NCBI GenBank assembly: GCA_902769875.1 | Contig: CACXQV010000010.1 | Coordinates: forward strand, 1 to 64,000 | DNA: 64,000 bases | Source of the DNA: an uncultured Bacteroidia bacterium | Lineage (GTDB): Bacteria > Bacteroidota > Bacteroidia > Bacteroidales > F082 | Direction of reading: 5' to 3' | Shown: positions 15,620-31,688 of the stretch, in pieces | Layout: each line of letters begins with the position of its first letter | How positions within the stretch are numbered: the first letter of the stretch is position 1 | Made by a program: the position numbers and the translations under genes | Notes under the pieces: generated by a model | Told to the model about the DNA's origin: nothing | Seen by the model: the letters and a program-made list of their open reading frames with translations, nothing else | The model's database searches: none

Positions 15620-17923
15620 TTACTTTTCAATTCTAATACGTGCATCCACAGCGGTCACGTAACGCGGATTGCCGAGGAGCGGGTTCAAATCCATCTCGGC
15701 GATTTCGGGCGCGGCTTGCACCAAAGCGCTCACGCGAACCACCTGTTCGGCATAGAGATCAAGATTGACACCTGCCTGACCACGCACGCCTTCCAGAATC
15801 TTGTAACCTTTAAGGTTCTTGAGCTTGTCGAGCACCTCTTCCTTATTAGTGGGCACGAGCACACTCTCCACGTCCTTCAGCACCTCGATGAAGATGCCGC
15901 CCAAACCGAAGAAGACCTGATGGCCAAATTTCGGGTCGCGCATGGCACCGACGTAAACCTCCGTGCCGTCGAGCATGGGATACATCTCCACGGCGTAGGT
16001 GTCCTTGATGGCCATGAGGCGGTCGAACTCCTTGCTTACCGTGTCGAGGTCTTTCACGCCGAGAGTGACGCCGCCCACATCGCTCTTGTGCAGCGGACCG
16101 ACGACTTTCATCACCAACGGCACATCTTTCGAGCAGCCAACCTCTTTGGCGAAGGCCAAGGCATCCTCTTTCTTGCTCACTTCCACACTCTTCTTGCGGC
16201 TGATACCAGCGGCGTCGAGCAGTTCGTTGTAGTCGGCCATTTCAAGATAACCATCCTTGCAGCGGTCAATGGTTTTGCGGATGCGCACAACGTCAATTTC
16301 CGGTTGGTCGGCAGCCACAGCGCCTTCCTGAACGTAGGCCGGAATCTCTTTCATGCCAACCAAAGCGGCGGCACGCAAACGCTTGGCACCACTCACGACA
16401 CGATAGACTCCATCCATAGGGCTGACGGTAATCGGGGTGAGCAAACCCAATTCGCGTATGGACTCGGCCACCTCGTCCACCTCAGCCTGGTCAGGCTCAT
16501 CGGTGGGAGACACCATAAGCTTGTCGATAGGCAGATTCTCAATGATGCCCGACTTGGGTTTGGGCGTATTGTAAATCTTGCAGATAGCATTGCCGAGCAC
16601 ACATTCCTCGGGGAAGTTGATGTTTCCCTTGGCGATGAAGTCCTCAATCTCTTCCTTCACGTTGATGATGGAAGGCAACACGGGGAAAATGGGCTTCTTG
16701 CAAGTGCGCATCTTCTGGTCGAGCAGGTCATAGACCTCCTTGTTCGAGAAGAGCCCGGGCGAGCCGAAAATGACGACCGAGAAGTCAATGTCGGTGTAGT
16801 CATTCTCCACTGCATCAAGGATATAACCTAATTGTTCGGCGGTGCCAGTGGCGAGGAAGTCGATGGGATTGCCCACCGAGGAGCCGGGGAAGAGCTTCTC
16901 CAAAAGAGCTTTGCTGGCAGGGTGTTCCTTGAGCGAAGGCACCTCCATGCCGCCATTGGAAAGCACGTCCGTGAGCATCACGGCGGGACCGCCCGCGTGG
17001 GTCACCACGGCGCAGCGTTTGCCTTTGATTTCGGGGTGCATAAACACGCCGCAAACGGTGGTCAATTCCTGACGGTTTTGGCAGCGCACAATACCAGCCT
17101 TGCGGAACAGGGCATCCACAGCGGCATCGTTGGTAGCCAAAGCACCCGTATGAGAAGAAGCAGCACGCGAGCCGGCAGCCGATCCTCCACTCTTGATGGC
17201 CGCGATGTGGCATCCCTTGTTGATGAGGCTGCGACTATGCCTGAGCAACCTTTGCGGGTCGCCGATCTTTTCCATATAAAGCATGATGACGCGCGACGAC
17301 TTCTCGGGGTCGAAGGTCTCGTCCAAATGCTCCAACACGTCCTCGATGCCCAACTGGGCACTATTGCCCACAGCCCAAACGCTGTTGAACTTCAGGCCGT
17401 TGCTCATGCCGTATTCCTTGATGAACACAGCTGTTGCGCCACTGCCTGTGATGAAATCGACACCCTTGGGGTCGAGCGGCGGGATGGGCGTATCGAAGCA
17501 GCCGGCATAGTTCACGTTGAGGAAGCCGGTGCAGTTGGGCCCGATAAGCGAACCACCGACGGAGTTGATGGTGTCAACGATATGTTTCTCGATTTCAGCG
17601 CCTTCATGGCTCTCTTCCGAGAAGCCTGCACTGATGATGATGAAGCCTTTGCAGCCCTTCTCTTTGGCCAGCACATCAACGGTCTGGGCGCAGAACTTGG
17701 CGGCAATGCAAAGAATAGCACATTCCACCTGCGGAAGGTCATCCACCTTGGCATAGCACTTAACGCCCTGAACCTCAGTTTCTTTGGGATTCACGGCATA
17801 AATCGGGCCACTGAAAGGGCTCTCCAAAAGGTTCTTCAATGCTTTTCCACCGGGTTTGTGGACGTCGGACGAAGCACCGCACACTACGATGCTTTTCGGG
17901 TCGAGTAATTCTCTTGCTATCAT
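15620..17923 (-). CDS. Acetate/acyl-CoA synthetase (ADP-forming), alpha-beta fusion with internal ParB-like domain
   Basis: 767 residues. Residues 1-130 form a CoA-binding Rossmann domain. About 140-455 are the succinyl-CoA-ligase-like domains with the SSHTGA motif whose His (about 258) should be the phosphorylated residue. About 560-767 form an ATP-grasp_5 beta domain (LVMKVVGPLHKSDVGGV, later EMDLNPLL). ADP-forming enzymes make ATP from acyl-CoA, ADP and phosphate. Between the halves, residues about 463-535, lies a segment with ParB N-terminal hallmarks: IDKLMVSP, VAESIRELGLLTPITV, YRVVSGAKRLRAAALVG, EIPAYV. Fused enzymes are usually nearer 700 residues, so the insert accounts for the extra length. 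There is no sign of a gene-fusion error: the frame is continuous and codon use is uniform. It is monocistronic, with its own promoter. Confidence 0.88.
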   Translation of the reverse strand: MIARELLDPKSIVVCGASSDVHKPGGKALKNLLESPFSGPIYAVNPKETEVQGVKCYAKVDDLPQVECAILCIAAKFCAQTVDVLAKEKGCKGFIIISAGFSEESHEGAEIEKHIVDTINSVGGSLIGPNCTGFLNVNYAGCFDTPIPPLDPKGVDFITGSGATAVFIKEYGMSNGLKFNSVWAVGNSAQLGIEDVLEHLDETFDPEKSSRVIMLYMEKIGDPQRLLRHSRSLINKGCHIAAIKSGGSAAGSRAASSHTGALATNDAAVDALFRKAGIVRCQNRQELTTVCGVFMHPEIKGKRCAVVTHAGGPAVMLTDVLSNGGMEVPSLKEHPASKALLEKLFPGSSVGNPIDFLATGTAEQLGYILDAVENDYTDIDFSVVIFGSPGLFSNKEVYDLLDQKMRTCKKPIFPVLPSIINVKEEIEDFIAKGNINFPEECVLGNAICKIYNTPKPKSGIIENLPIDKLMVSPTDEPDQAEVDEVAESIRELGLLTPITVSPMDGVYRVVSGAKRLRAAALVGMKEIPAYVQEGAVAADQPEIDVVRIRKTIDRCKDGYLEMADYNELLDAAGISRKKSVEVSKKEDALAFAKEVGCSKDVPLVMKVVGPLHKSDVGGVTLGVKDLDTVSKEFDRLMAIKDTYAVEMYPMLDGTEVYVGAMRDPKFGHQVFFGLGGIFIEVLKDVESVLVPTNKEEVLDKLKNLKGYKILEGVRGQAGVNLDLYAEQVVRVSALVQAAPEIAEMDLNPLLGNPRYVTAVDARIRIEK

Positions 17924-17955
17924 ATTAATAAGGTATTTAATTTCTTAAGTTGCCG

Positions 17956-17986
17956 CAAAGATAAGGTTTTTCCTCAAAACCCACAA
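17956..17986 (-). promoter_or_regulatory. Promoter of the acyl-CoA synthetase gene
   Basis: On the minus strand, TTG (17986-17984), 20 bases, then TATCTTTG (17963-17956), 33 bases before the ATG. Both boxes and the spacing fit the Bacteroidota consensus. Confidence 0.65.
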
Positions 17987-18023
17987 AAAAAGCATAAATA
18001 GAAGCATGAAAAAAGAAAATCCC

Positions 18024-18031
18024 TACTTTTG
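18024..18031 (+). promoter_or_regulatory. Candidate -7 element of the MATE-NRPS operon
   Basis: TACTTTTG matches TAnnTTTG and is followed by a leader of about 85 bases to ATG 18119. No clear TTG is seen at the right distance, so the -33 half is weak. Confidence 0.45.
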
Positions 18032-18118
18032 CAAGAAAATTATTTGACTGCTTCAAACCATTGACAATGACAACAAAGCAGCGTTTTATTTAAGTTGAAA
18101 AACAAACACGAATACAAG

Positions 18119-19441
18119 ATGAATTTAGAAGAAAAGAAATCGTTTAATCGCCAATTCTGGCGTTTCTTGTGGGCCTCCATCCTCATCGGATTGTCGGCCT
18201 GCTTGGGAAATGTGGTGGATGCGATGATTGTGGGCAACCTGATCAACGAAGATGCGGTGAGTGCCATCAACCTTGCGCTGCCGTTGCTTCAGTTTATGTT
18301 CACCATCAATATGCTGTTGGCCGCTGGTGGAGGTATGCTGGTCGGTATGGAATTAGGCAAAAACGACACACGCCGGGCATCGTATGTCTTCACCATCTCC
18401 ATGTTGGCCTGTCTGTTGGTGGGTCTTGTGTTGACGGGGTGCGGGGTACTGATTCCCGATGCCGTGACACGGCTGTTGTGCGACCACGAGCAGCTTTATC
18501 AGCCCACTTACGATTACCTGCGGGTGACGCTGATAGGGGCACCGGCCTACTTGCTGATGTGGGGCATCGACACGATGGTCAGCGTTGATGGCAGTCCACG
18601 GTTAGTGTCTGTATCCATCTTGGTGGACAATGTCGTTCACTTGGTGCTCGACGTGGTGTTCATCAAATATTTAGGCTGGGGCATCGAGGGTAGCGCATGG
18701 GCCACCGTCATCGGTCACGTCGTGGGCATCGCCCTGATGGGCATCCATTTCCTTTCCAAAGAAAACCATTTGCGACTCTGTTTTGGTCACCAGAAACCCG
18801 TTTTCGGCGCCATCCTCTCGCAAGGTGCGCCGTTGGCCATTGCCTCGGTCTGCCTGACGGTGCTGATGTTCTCGGCGAACAGAATCATCCTGTCGTCACT
18901 GGGGCGCACGGGTATCTATGCCTTTGCCCTCTGCATGAACTTGCTGCTGATTTACAACCTGTTTTTGGGAGGTGTCTGCCGCACCATCCAGTCGTTGGGT
19001 TCCATCCAAGTGGGCAAGGGCGACAACGAGGCTTTCAAGATGGTGTTGCGCAAGTCGTTCAATTTCATCACCGTGGCGATGGTCATCACCTGCATTTTCG
19101 TATGGATATGGCCTGAAAGCATCGTGATGCTTTTCGGTACCGACGAAAACGATTTGATTACTGAAAGCTGCCATGCCTTGCGCATCTTCGCTGTCTGCCT
19201 CATCCCATTCTGCTATATTTATACCATCATGGTCGTTTATAAACTCTACAACTACCACAAAATGGCACTTTTCATCTCCTTCGCCTTGTCGCTGACGGTC
19301 ATCCCCGTACTATGGCTGATTTCGAAGTATGCCAAAGAATGGATATGGTATAGTTACCTGATAGCTTACATCATCGAGGCGGTGGCCATCTTTGTGCTAC
19401 ACAAGATCACCCACGTCAAATTTGAGTTGAATAATAAATAG
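18119..19441 (+). CDS. MATE family efflux transporter
   Basis: About 440 residues, with twelve hydrophobic segments in two six-helix halves and the usual MATE features: an early acidic VVDAMIVGNLINEDAVSAIN segment, and a mid-protein repeat of the pattern beginning at GAILSQGAPLAIASVCL. I use ATG 18119 (MNLEEKKSFNRQFWRF); an in-frame ATG at 18095 would add eight residues and cannot be excluded. MATE proteins export cationic or amphipathic compounds using Na+ or H+ gradients. The stop lies 8 bases before the NRPS start, so the two are one operon, and the likely cargo is the NRPS product (inference). Confidence 0.9.
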   Translation: MNLEEKKSFNRQFWRFLWASILIGLSACLGNVVDAMIVGNLINEDAVSAINLALPLLQFMFTINMLLAAGGGMLVGMELGKNDTRRASYVFTISMLACLLVGLVLTGCGVLIPDAVTRLLCDHEQLYQPTYDYLRVTLIGAPAYLLMWGIDTMVSVDGSPRLVSVSILVDNVVHLVLDVVFIKYLGWGIEGSAWATVIGHVVGIALMGIHFLSKENHLRLCFGHQKPVFGAILSQGAPLAIASVCLTVLMFSANRIILSSLGRTGIYAFALCMNLLLIYNLFLGGVCRTIQSLGSIQVGKGDNEAFKMVLRKSFNFITVAMVITCIFVWIWPESIVMLFGTDENDLITESCHALRIFAVCLIPFCYIYTIMVVYKLYNYHKMALFISFALSLTVIPVLWLISKYAKEWIWYSYLIAYIIEAVAIFVLHKITHVKFELNNK

Positions 19442-19449
19442 ATTAAGAT

Positions 19450-26908
<7,459 letters not shown>

Positions 26909-26922
<14 letters not shown>

Positions 26923-27409
26923 ACAAGCCGCTCGCCTCGCAATCGAGCAGCAGTTGGTAATGGTTCCAGTTGAAAAGCCGCATCTTGCACAAGAGTTCGA
27001 TTTCCTCGCGGTTCATCCAATACACCGATTCGACTTCGTCCTTTTGAAGATGCAACATTTCAGCTGGAACATTGCTTTTGAGGATATAGAGAAACGTGAA
27101 CTTATGCTCGTATCGTCTGATTTTCACTAATTTGAGCTCGCTTTTGGCGGCAGTCAGCCCGATTTCCTCCTTCATCTCACGAAGCATGGCCAAGGCAAAA
27201 TCCGACTCGCCGCTTTGCACATGGCCAGCCGTGGTGGAATAATAATTGCCTTTTTTGGGCGAAACCTTCTGAATCAGATATTGGCCTTTGTCATTGTAAA
27301 CATAGACGGCTACGATGGGAATCACCATACCGGGCGGAACAGGTTTGCCACGCTCAATGGTAAGCCCAGTCGGTTTCAAGTCTCTATCGTACAAGTCAAG
27401 AATCTCCAT
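26909..27409 (-). CDS. NUDIX hydrolase, IPP isomerase-like
   Basis: 166 residues from ATG 27409, chosen because a -7 box sits at 27443-27436 and the protein then starts MEILDLYDRDLKPTG, a usual N-terminus for this group. The frame runs further upstream to 27535 without homology-like sequence. The Nudix box is readable: GHVQSGESDFALAMLREMKEEIGL, with RE..EE and the flanking Gly. Nearby residues such as VYVYNDKGQYLIQKVSPKK resemble IPP-isomerase-like NUDIX proteins; the substrate is unknown. Its 3' end overlaps that of the NRPS on the other strand by 14 bases. Confidence 0.85.
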
Positions 27410-27435
27410 AAGCCAATTCCATGCAATGATTGCGC

Positions 27436-27468
27436 AAAAATACGCAAATAGGCTTAAAACGGCGCAAA
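27436..27468 (-). promoter_or_regulatory. Candidate promoter of the NUDIX gene
   Basis: On the minus strand TTG (27468-27466), 22 bases, then TATTTTTG (27443-27436), 26 bases before ATG 27409. It supports the shorter start. Confidence 0.45.
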
Positions 27469-27531
27469 AAAATGGCTGCAAATTCGAAAATTTGCAGCCG
27501 AAAACATTATTAACCAAATCAGAGGATACCG

Positions 27532-27756
27532 TCACGGCTCCTCAAAACAATCGCTCAAGAAATTATGGTCCAAAACCTCCGAGATTTTCATCAGCTGGGC
27601 CAAATCGATGCTCTTTCTCTTGAACATCTTGTAAACATTGGATTTCTCACAGTATATTTCGTGTGCAAACCAATTGACAGTGCGACCTTGACGGTAAAGC
27701 TCATCCTCAATCAGCTTGCCAACATGTACTTCCTTCATGGTAAAATTCGTAGCCAT
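27532..27756 (-). CDS. Small HTH DNA-binding protein, XRE-like
   Basis: 74 residues from ATG 27756. The longer frame to 27837 would begin upstream of the promoter box at 27790-27783 and is rejected. The sequence reads as a compact five-helix HTH: VGKLIEDELYRQGRTVNWFAHEI, then YCEKSNVYKMFKRKSIDLAQLMKISEVLDHNF. A paralog of similar length sits at 29913-30140 (shared pattern H-V-G-x-L-I, CEKSNVYK/CERSNIYK, ISEVLxHxFLxDC). They are probably transcriptional regulators; the targets are unknown. Confidence 0.8.
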   Translation of the reverse strand: MATNFTMKEVHVGKLIEDELYRQGRTVNWFAHEIYCEKSNVYKMFKRKSIDLAQLMKISEVLDHNFLSDCFEEP

Positions 27757-27782
27757 AGTTATGCGTTTTTGCAATTGTGGCG

Positions 27783-27814
27783 CAAAAGTACGGCGAGGGT
27801 AAAATAACAGGCAA
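27783..27814 (-). promoter_or_regulatory. Promoter of the small HTH gene
   Basis: On the minus strand TTG (27814-27812), 21 bases, TACTTTTG (27790-27783), 27 bases before ATG 27756. Confidence 0.55.
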
Positions 27815-27970
27815 AAACATAACAAAAAGTCAATCAAAAATTATCAAAATAAAATAGATATAAAAACATAAAAACCAATGAATTAGCAGAGTAATCAAGA
27901 AAAATCAACATTCAGGAAAAACTTTGATTGATTTAGTTGATTGACTGGGAGGATAATTATAAAAAATTGA

Positions 27971-29791
27971 TTACCAATCTTTTAAGAAACCATAAAGCAC
28001 AAGCTGCAAATTTGACTTGTTGCCGAAAATTTCGTGCAGTTTCAGCGATCTTCTCCAAACGGCTTGGTAGGTTTTCCCTGTCAAAGCAGCGGCTTGCACC
28101 TCGGTTATGCCCAAAATATAGAGGCAGCAATACATCACATCGGAGCGTTTCAGGCGCGGAAACATCTCAATAATCCTCACTGAGAACTTGGGAAAGACGG
28201 CATCCACCGCATTGACCAACATAGTCAGCTGATTCTCGGACAAAACGAGTTCGGGATACGACGAAAACGCTTTCACGTTGGCCTCGGTCACGGTGCGGAC
28301 GCGCTTGCTGATGGGCATCTTGTAAAGCGTTTCCAACTTCATGTCGAATGGCAGCTTCTGGAAATCGGGATTGTTCACGACTTTTTCCAACTCGCTCTCA
28401 AGCACCTTGATTTTTTCTTCTTTCTGCCGGGTCTTTTCTTCCGTCATCTCGATTTTGTCCTCAAGCGATGCCTTAATGCGTTCATGTTCAGCCTGATCCA
28501 ATTTATGACGCAGCTTGCGCCTGTAGAGAAAATAGCTATCTATCGTCAAAATCAGGATGAGCAGCACCACCATGAAGGAGATGAAATATACCCAATCTTT
28601 CTGACGTGTCAGCCCTTTGTCGGCCTTGTATTGTTCAAACAAGGAAATCATCGTGGTCTTCTCACTCTCCATCGAAACCCTTTCCAAATAAGAATCGGCC
28701 AAAAGATTGGCATAACGTGCTGCTTTCAATGAATCGCCCAAAGCATTGGAAATCTGCACACAACGGCTATATGACTTCAGCGTTTGGCCAGGAAGGAGGG
28801 GATAGCTGCGCTCGAAATAGTTCAAGGCCGAGTCCAACATTTGGTCATCATAATAGAAATAGCCAAGCGTATACCCTATCATCTTTCTGGAAAACTCATT
28901 ATGGGTTCTATCCAACACACTATGTAGCAACATATATGCCGAATCTTTTTCGCCACCATAATAAAGGTCGTAGCAGTCGTGCATCAGCGTACTGAACTGC
29001 TGATAGGCATTGTCGGTATGAAGTTGGGAGTGAATACTGTCCGACTTTTTGTAGTAATCGATGGCCTCCATGTGGTTCGACTGGGCCAACATCACATTAC
29101 CCATCATTTCAAGATTGCCAGCTATGCCGTGTCGATTGTTTTCCTTCAGGAAACATTCATTCGACGATTCCAAGGCATCCAATGCCACCTCCCAAGCATC
29201 GCACGAAAAAAGAAAGAAGGCCAAACGATCGTAAATAAGTGCCGTAAAATGCTCATAATCAAGGTTTGGCTTCCAAAACACAAAGGCGCGTCGCTTCCCC
29301 GTCAGCCCATCCATCAGTTGCAAAGCCCTCAAATAATCATTGAAGGCATCCAAAGTCTTGCCAGAACGATTATCCACCACACCTTTATAATAATAGGAAC
29401 GGGCCAACTGATAATTAAGTTCCTTATCCTTTTTGCCAAAGAAAGACGAATTGACGACTGAATCATAAAACCCAAAGGCTTCCAACAGTTCTTTCTCATT
29501 CGCAATCGGCTTGAATCCCTTAAAAGCAAGTTCAGACAAAAGAAGCTGATATTCAAAATATTGGAATGCAGAAAATTGACGGATTTCTTCTGGCGAAAGC
29601 GTGTCGGCAATGGCTTCCATCAGCCGGTAAGCGCTATCGGGATGGGTGTTTTTCAAGGCATAGACTTCATCAAACAGAGGCCATGCCTCATTCAAAGAAT
29701 CATAATCGGATTTTTTCCCACATGAAGTCGCCAAAAGAAGCGAAGCAAACAGGACAAGAGAAATTTGCCTTATGGAAATTTTAATAATCAT
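27971..29791 (-). CDS. TPR-containing membrane regulator with C-terminal HTH (DUF6377-like)
   Basis: 606 residues from ATG 29791, which gives a lipoprotein-type signal (MIIKISIRQISLVLFASLLLATSC). Residues about 25-390 are helical repeats of TPR type (YYYKGVVDNRSGKTLDAFNDYLRAL and others). One TM segment lies near 397-420 (VYFISFMVVLLILILTI). A coiled coil follows (EHERIKASLEDKIEMTEEKTRQ region). A C-terminal domain with LKRSDVMYCCLYILGITEVQAA and TGKTYQAVWRRSLKLHEIF looks like a winged or LuxR-like HTH. The topology suggests periplasmic TPR sensing with a cytoplasmic DNA-binding tail. Such proteins are widespread in Bacteroidota. A TAnnTTTG-like box at 29804-29797 would put the mRNA start at the ATG. 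An upstream in-frame start at 29848 is possible. Confidence 0.78.
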   Translation of the reverse strand: MIIKISIRQISLVLFASLLLATSCGKKSDYDSLNEAWPLFDEVYALKNTHPDSAYRLMEAIADTLSPEEIRQFSAFQYFEYQLLLSELAFKGFKPIANEKELLEAFGFYDSVVNSSFFGKKDKELNYQLARSYYYKGVVDNRSGKTLDAFNDYLRALQLMDGLTGKRRAFVFWKPNLDYEHFTALIYDRLAFFLFSCDAWEVALDALESSNECFLKENNRHGIAGNLEMMGNVMLAQSNHMEAIDYYKKSDSIHSQLHTDNAYQQFSTLMHDCYDLYYGGEKDSAYMLLHSVLDRTHNEFSRKMIGYTLGYFYYDDQMLDSALNYFERSYPLLPGQTLKSYSRCVQISNALGDSLKAARYANLLADSYLERVSMESEKTTMISLFEQYKADKGLTRQKDWVYFISFMVVLLILILTIDSYFLYRRKLRHKLDQAEHERIKASLEDKIEMTEEKTRQKEEKIKVLESELEKVVNNPDFQKLPFDMKLETLYKMPISKRVRTVTEANVKAFSSYPELVLSENQLTMLVNAVDAVFPKFSVRIIEMFPRLKRSDVMYCCLYILGITEVQAAALTGKTYQAVWRRSLKLHEIFGNKSNLQLVLYGFLKDW

Positions 29792-29912
29792 AAGTGCAAA
29801 AATAGGAAAAGCCGCCCAAAAACGACGGGCAGCGTACTGAAAAAACACAAATAGTGGACTAAAAATCCAAAATCAAGAGAGGCAGGCCGTTTTTGCACTT
29901 GCATCTCAAGGC

Positions 29913-30140
29913 TTAGTCTTGGTAGTCGTAACAGTCTTTAAGGAAGTCGTGTTCCAACACCTCGGAGATACGCATCAGTTGGATGACACCGATGCTTTCC
30001 CTTTGGAACAACTTATAGATGTTCGACCTCTCGCAATAGATGCACCTCGCGAGCCACGACGCGCTCCTCCCCTGCCTTTCCAATTCCTGCTGAATCAGAT
30101 GACCGACATGGATGTCTTTCCTAAACGAAAAGTCTTTCAT
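29913..30140 (-). CDS. Small HTH DNA-binding protein, XRE-like, in the SPFH operon
   Basis: 75 residues, paralogous to the 27532-27756 protein: VGHLIQQELERQGRSASWLARCI, YCERSNIYKLFQRESIGVIQLMRISEVLEHDFLKDCYDYQD. It is an HTH of the Cro/XRE kind without any other domain. It lies 12 bases downstream of the SPFH gene stop and continues the NfeD-SPFH transcript, so it may report on or regulate that membrane module (inference). Confidence 0.8.
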   Translation of the reverse strand: MKDFSFRKDIHVGHLIQQELERQGRSASWLARCIYCERSNIYKLFQRESIGVIQLMRISEVLEHDFLKDCYDYQD

Positions 30141-30152
30141 AACCCAACCTTC

Positions 30153-31109
30153 CTATTTGCTGAGCAAATCCTTGATGCCGCCCAACGAACCAAGCAAATT
30201 GCTGGCCTCGTATGGCAGATACACTGTCTTATTCTGTTGGCCTCCAGCCACTTCCTTCAAGGTTTCGATATACTTCACGGCCAGCAGATAGTTGACTGGA
30301 TCGGCACCACGGTCGGCAACGGAATCGGCAATGTTGCGGATGGCGGCAGCCTCGGCCTCGGCTTGCAGCACCTTGGCACGGGCTTCACCTTCGGCACGCA
30401 GGATGTTGGCTTGCTTTTCGGCTTCAGCCGCATTGATTTCGGCCTGTTTCTCACCTTCCGAATTCAAGATTTGGGCTTGCTTCTCACCTTCGGCCTTCAA
30501 AATCTCGGCACGACGGTTACGCTCGGCCTGCATCTGGAGTTCCATCGTGCGACGAATGCTCTCTGGTGGAGTAATGTCTTGCAATTCAACGCGATTCACC
30601 TTCACGCCCCATTTGTTGGTGGCATCATCGAGCACGTTGCGGAGTTTCGAGTTGATGGTGTCGCGAGATGTCAAAGTCTCGTCGAGTTCCATCTCACCAA
30701 CCACATTACGGAGCGTGGTTTGCGTAAGCTTTTCGATGGCGACAGGCAGGTTTTGGATCTCATAAACGGCCTTCATAGGGTCGACAATCTGGAAATAAAG
30801 CAAAGCGTTGATTTCGGTCATCACATTGTCTTTTGTGATAACGCTCTGTTTGTCAAAGTCATACACCTGCTCACGCATATCAATTCGCGTGGTGCGCGTG
30901 ATGGCGCCATTCTGGCGACGCACAATGGTTTCCTTGGCTTGCTCGACGATAGGCAAGATGATATTGATGCCGGCATTCAACGTGCGGTTGTACTTGCCAA
31001 GGCGTTCGACAATCATCGTCTCCGACTGGGAAACAATCTTGATGCCACGAAGTATGTACAATACAACGAGGGCCAAAAACACATAGAGCACAATGTTGAA
31101 AGGATTCAT
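30153..31109 (-). CDS. SPFH/Band 7 domain membrane protein (stomatin/QmcA-like)
   Basis: 318 residues. An N-terminal membrane anchor (VLYVFLALVVLYILRGI) leads into the SPFH domain (about 20-185: VSQSETMIVERLGKYNRTL, LRNVVGEMELDETLTSRD, TNKWGVKVNRVELQDITPP). A long Ala/Glu/Gln-rich coiled coil with repeated LxAEGEKQA units follows, then a C-terminal helical end. The length is typical. These proteins oligomerise in the membrane and are commonly paired with NfeD, which is exactly the context here (5-base gap from the upstream NfeD gene). Roles proposed for the family are membrane microdomains and quality control. Confidence 0.93.
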   Translation of the reverse strand: MNPFNIVLYVFLALVVLYILRGIKIVSQSETMIVERLGKYNRTLNAGINIILPIVEQAKETIVRRQNGAITRTTRIDMREQVYDFDKQSVITKDNVMTEINALLYFQIVDPMKAVYEIQNLPVAIEKLTQTTLRNVVGEMELDETLTSRDTINSKLRNVLDDATNKWGVKVNRVELQDITPPESIRRTMELQMQAERNRRAEILKAEGEKQAQILNSEGEKQAEINAAEAEKQANILRAEGEARAKVLQAEAEAAAIRNIADSVADRGADPVNYLLAVKYIETLKEVAGGQQNKTVYLPYEASNLLGSLGGIKDLLSK

Positions 31110-31114
31110 AGCAA

Positions 31115-31546
31115 TTATTTTTTTACGGTTACAATAATACTGTCTATTTTCACGATTTCCACGGTCTCGCCTTTCTCGATGACGGAACCATCCTCCGACA
31201 CGGCTTTCCAGTCATCTCCGTCGAGGGCAACACGACCTGTATGTTTCGCTGAATCAATGCGTTCCGAAACAACACCTTTGCGGCCTACGATGGCATCGAC
31301 ATTGGTTTTCACATCTTTCGATTTCTTGTCCAAGAAACGCATGACGATTGGACGGAGGAAAATGAATGTCAGTATTGACACCACTGCGAAAACGATGACT
31401 TGCCATGTGGTGCTGGCGTCAAGACCGGCAGCAAGGGCGGCAAAGGCAGCACCGATTGCAAAACAGATGACCCCGAAACCCGAAGTGACGATTTCGAGAA
31501 TCATCAGCACGATGGCGGCGACAAGCCAAATTTGATAAATTGCCAT
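31115..31546 (-). CDS. NfeD-like membrane protein
   Basis: 143 residues from ATG 31546; the upstream in-frame ATG at 31570 lies inside the -7 box and is rejected. Three or four TM helices fill the first 75 residues (QIWLVAAIVLMILEIVTSG, ICFAIGAAFAALAAG, WQVIVFAVVSILTFIFL). A C-terminal OB-fold follows (IVGRKGVVSERID, GRVALDGDDWKAV, VEIVKIDSIIVTVKK). This is the short NfeD1b-like form without the protease domain. It is the first gene of an NfeD-SPFH-HTH operon. Confidence 0.92.
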   Translation of the reverse strand: MAIYQIWLVAAIVLMILEIVTSGFGVICFAIGAAFAALAAGLDASTTWQVIVFAVVSILTFIFLRPIVMRFLDKKSKDVKTNVDAIVGRKGVVSERIDSAKHTGRVALDGDDWKAVSEDGSVIEKGETVEIVKIDSIIVTVKK

Positions 31547-31567
31547 AATTTGTTCGTTTTGATTGTG

Positions 31568-31575
31568 CAAATATA
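31568..31575 (-). promoter_or_regulatory. Candidate -7 element for the NfeD-SPFH-HTH operon
   Basis: On the minus strand this reads TATATTTG (TAnnTTTG), 21 bases before ATG 31546. No well-placed TTG is visible. Confidence 0.4.
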
Positions 31576-31623
31576 CAAATATTTTTCAATTTGAACGTTT
31601 CAACGTTTTTTTTTCGCCGAAAA

Positions 31624-31661
31624 GCAAAAAAAAGAGGGCGCGTCAAAACAGGCGCACCCTC
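31624..31661 (-). terminator. Terminator of the glycogen operon
   Basis: Stem GAGGGTGCGC against GCGCCCTC (one mismatch; arms 31634-31642 and 31652-31661). On the minus strand it is followed by a run of T (A-run 31624-31633 on plus). It lies 28 bases after the stop of the synthase-phosphorylase fusion. Confidence 0.78.
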
Positions 31662-31688
31662 TCCAAAAAATATTAATCAAAACCCAAA

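Noticed and set aside
15716-16831. 371-residue plus-strand frame, and a second at 16832-17908
   Set aside because: Both are shadows of the acyl-CoA synthetase.
29919-31535. 538-residue plus-strand open frame
   Set aside because: Antisense to the SPFH, NfeD and HTH genes, all of which have recognisable domains.
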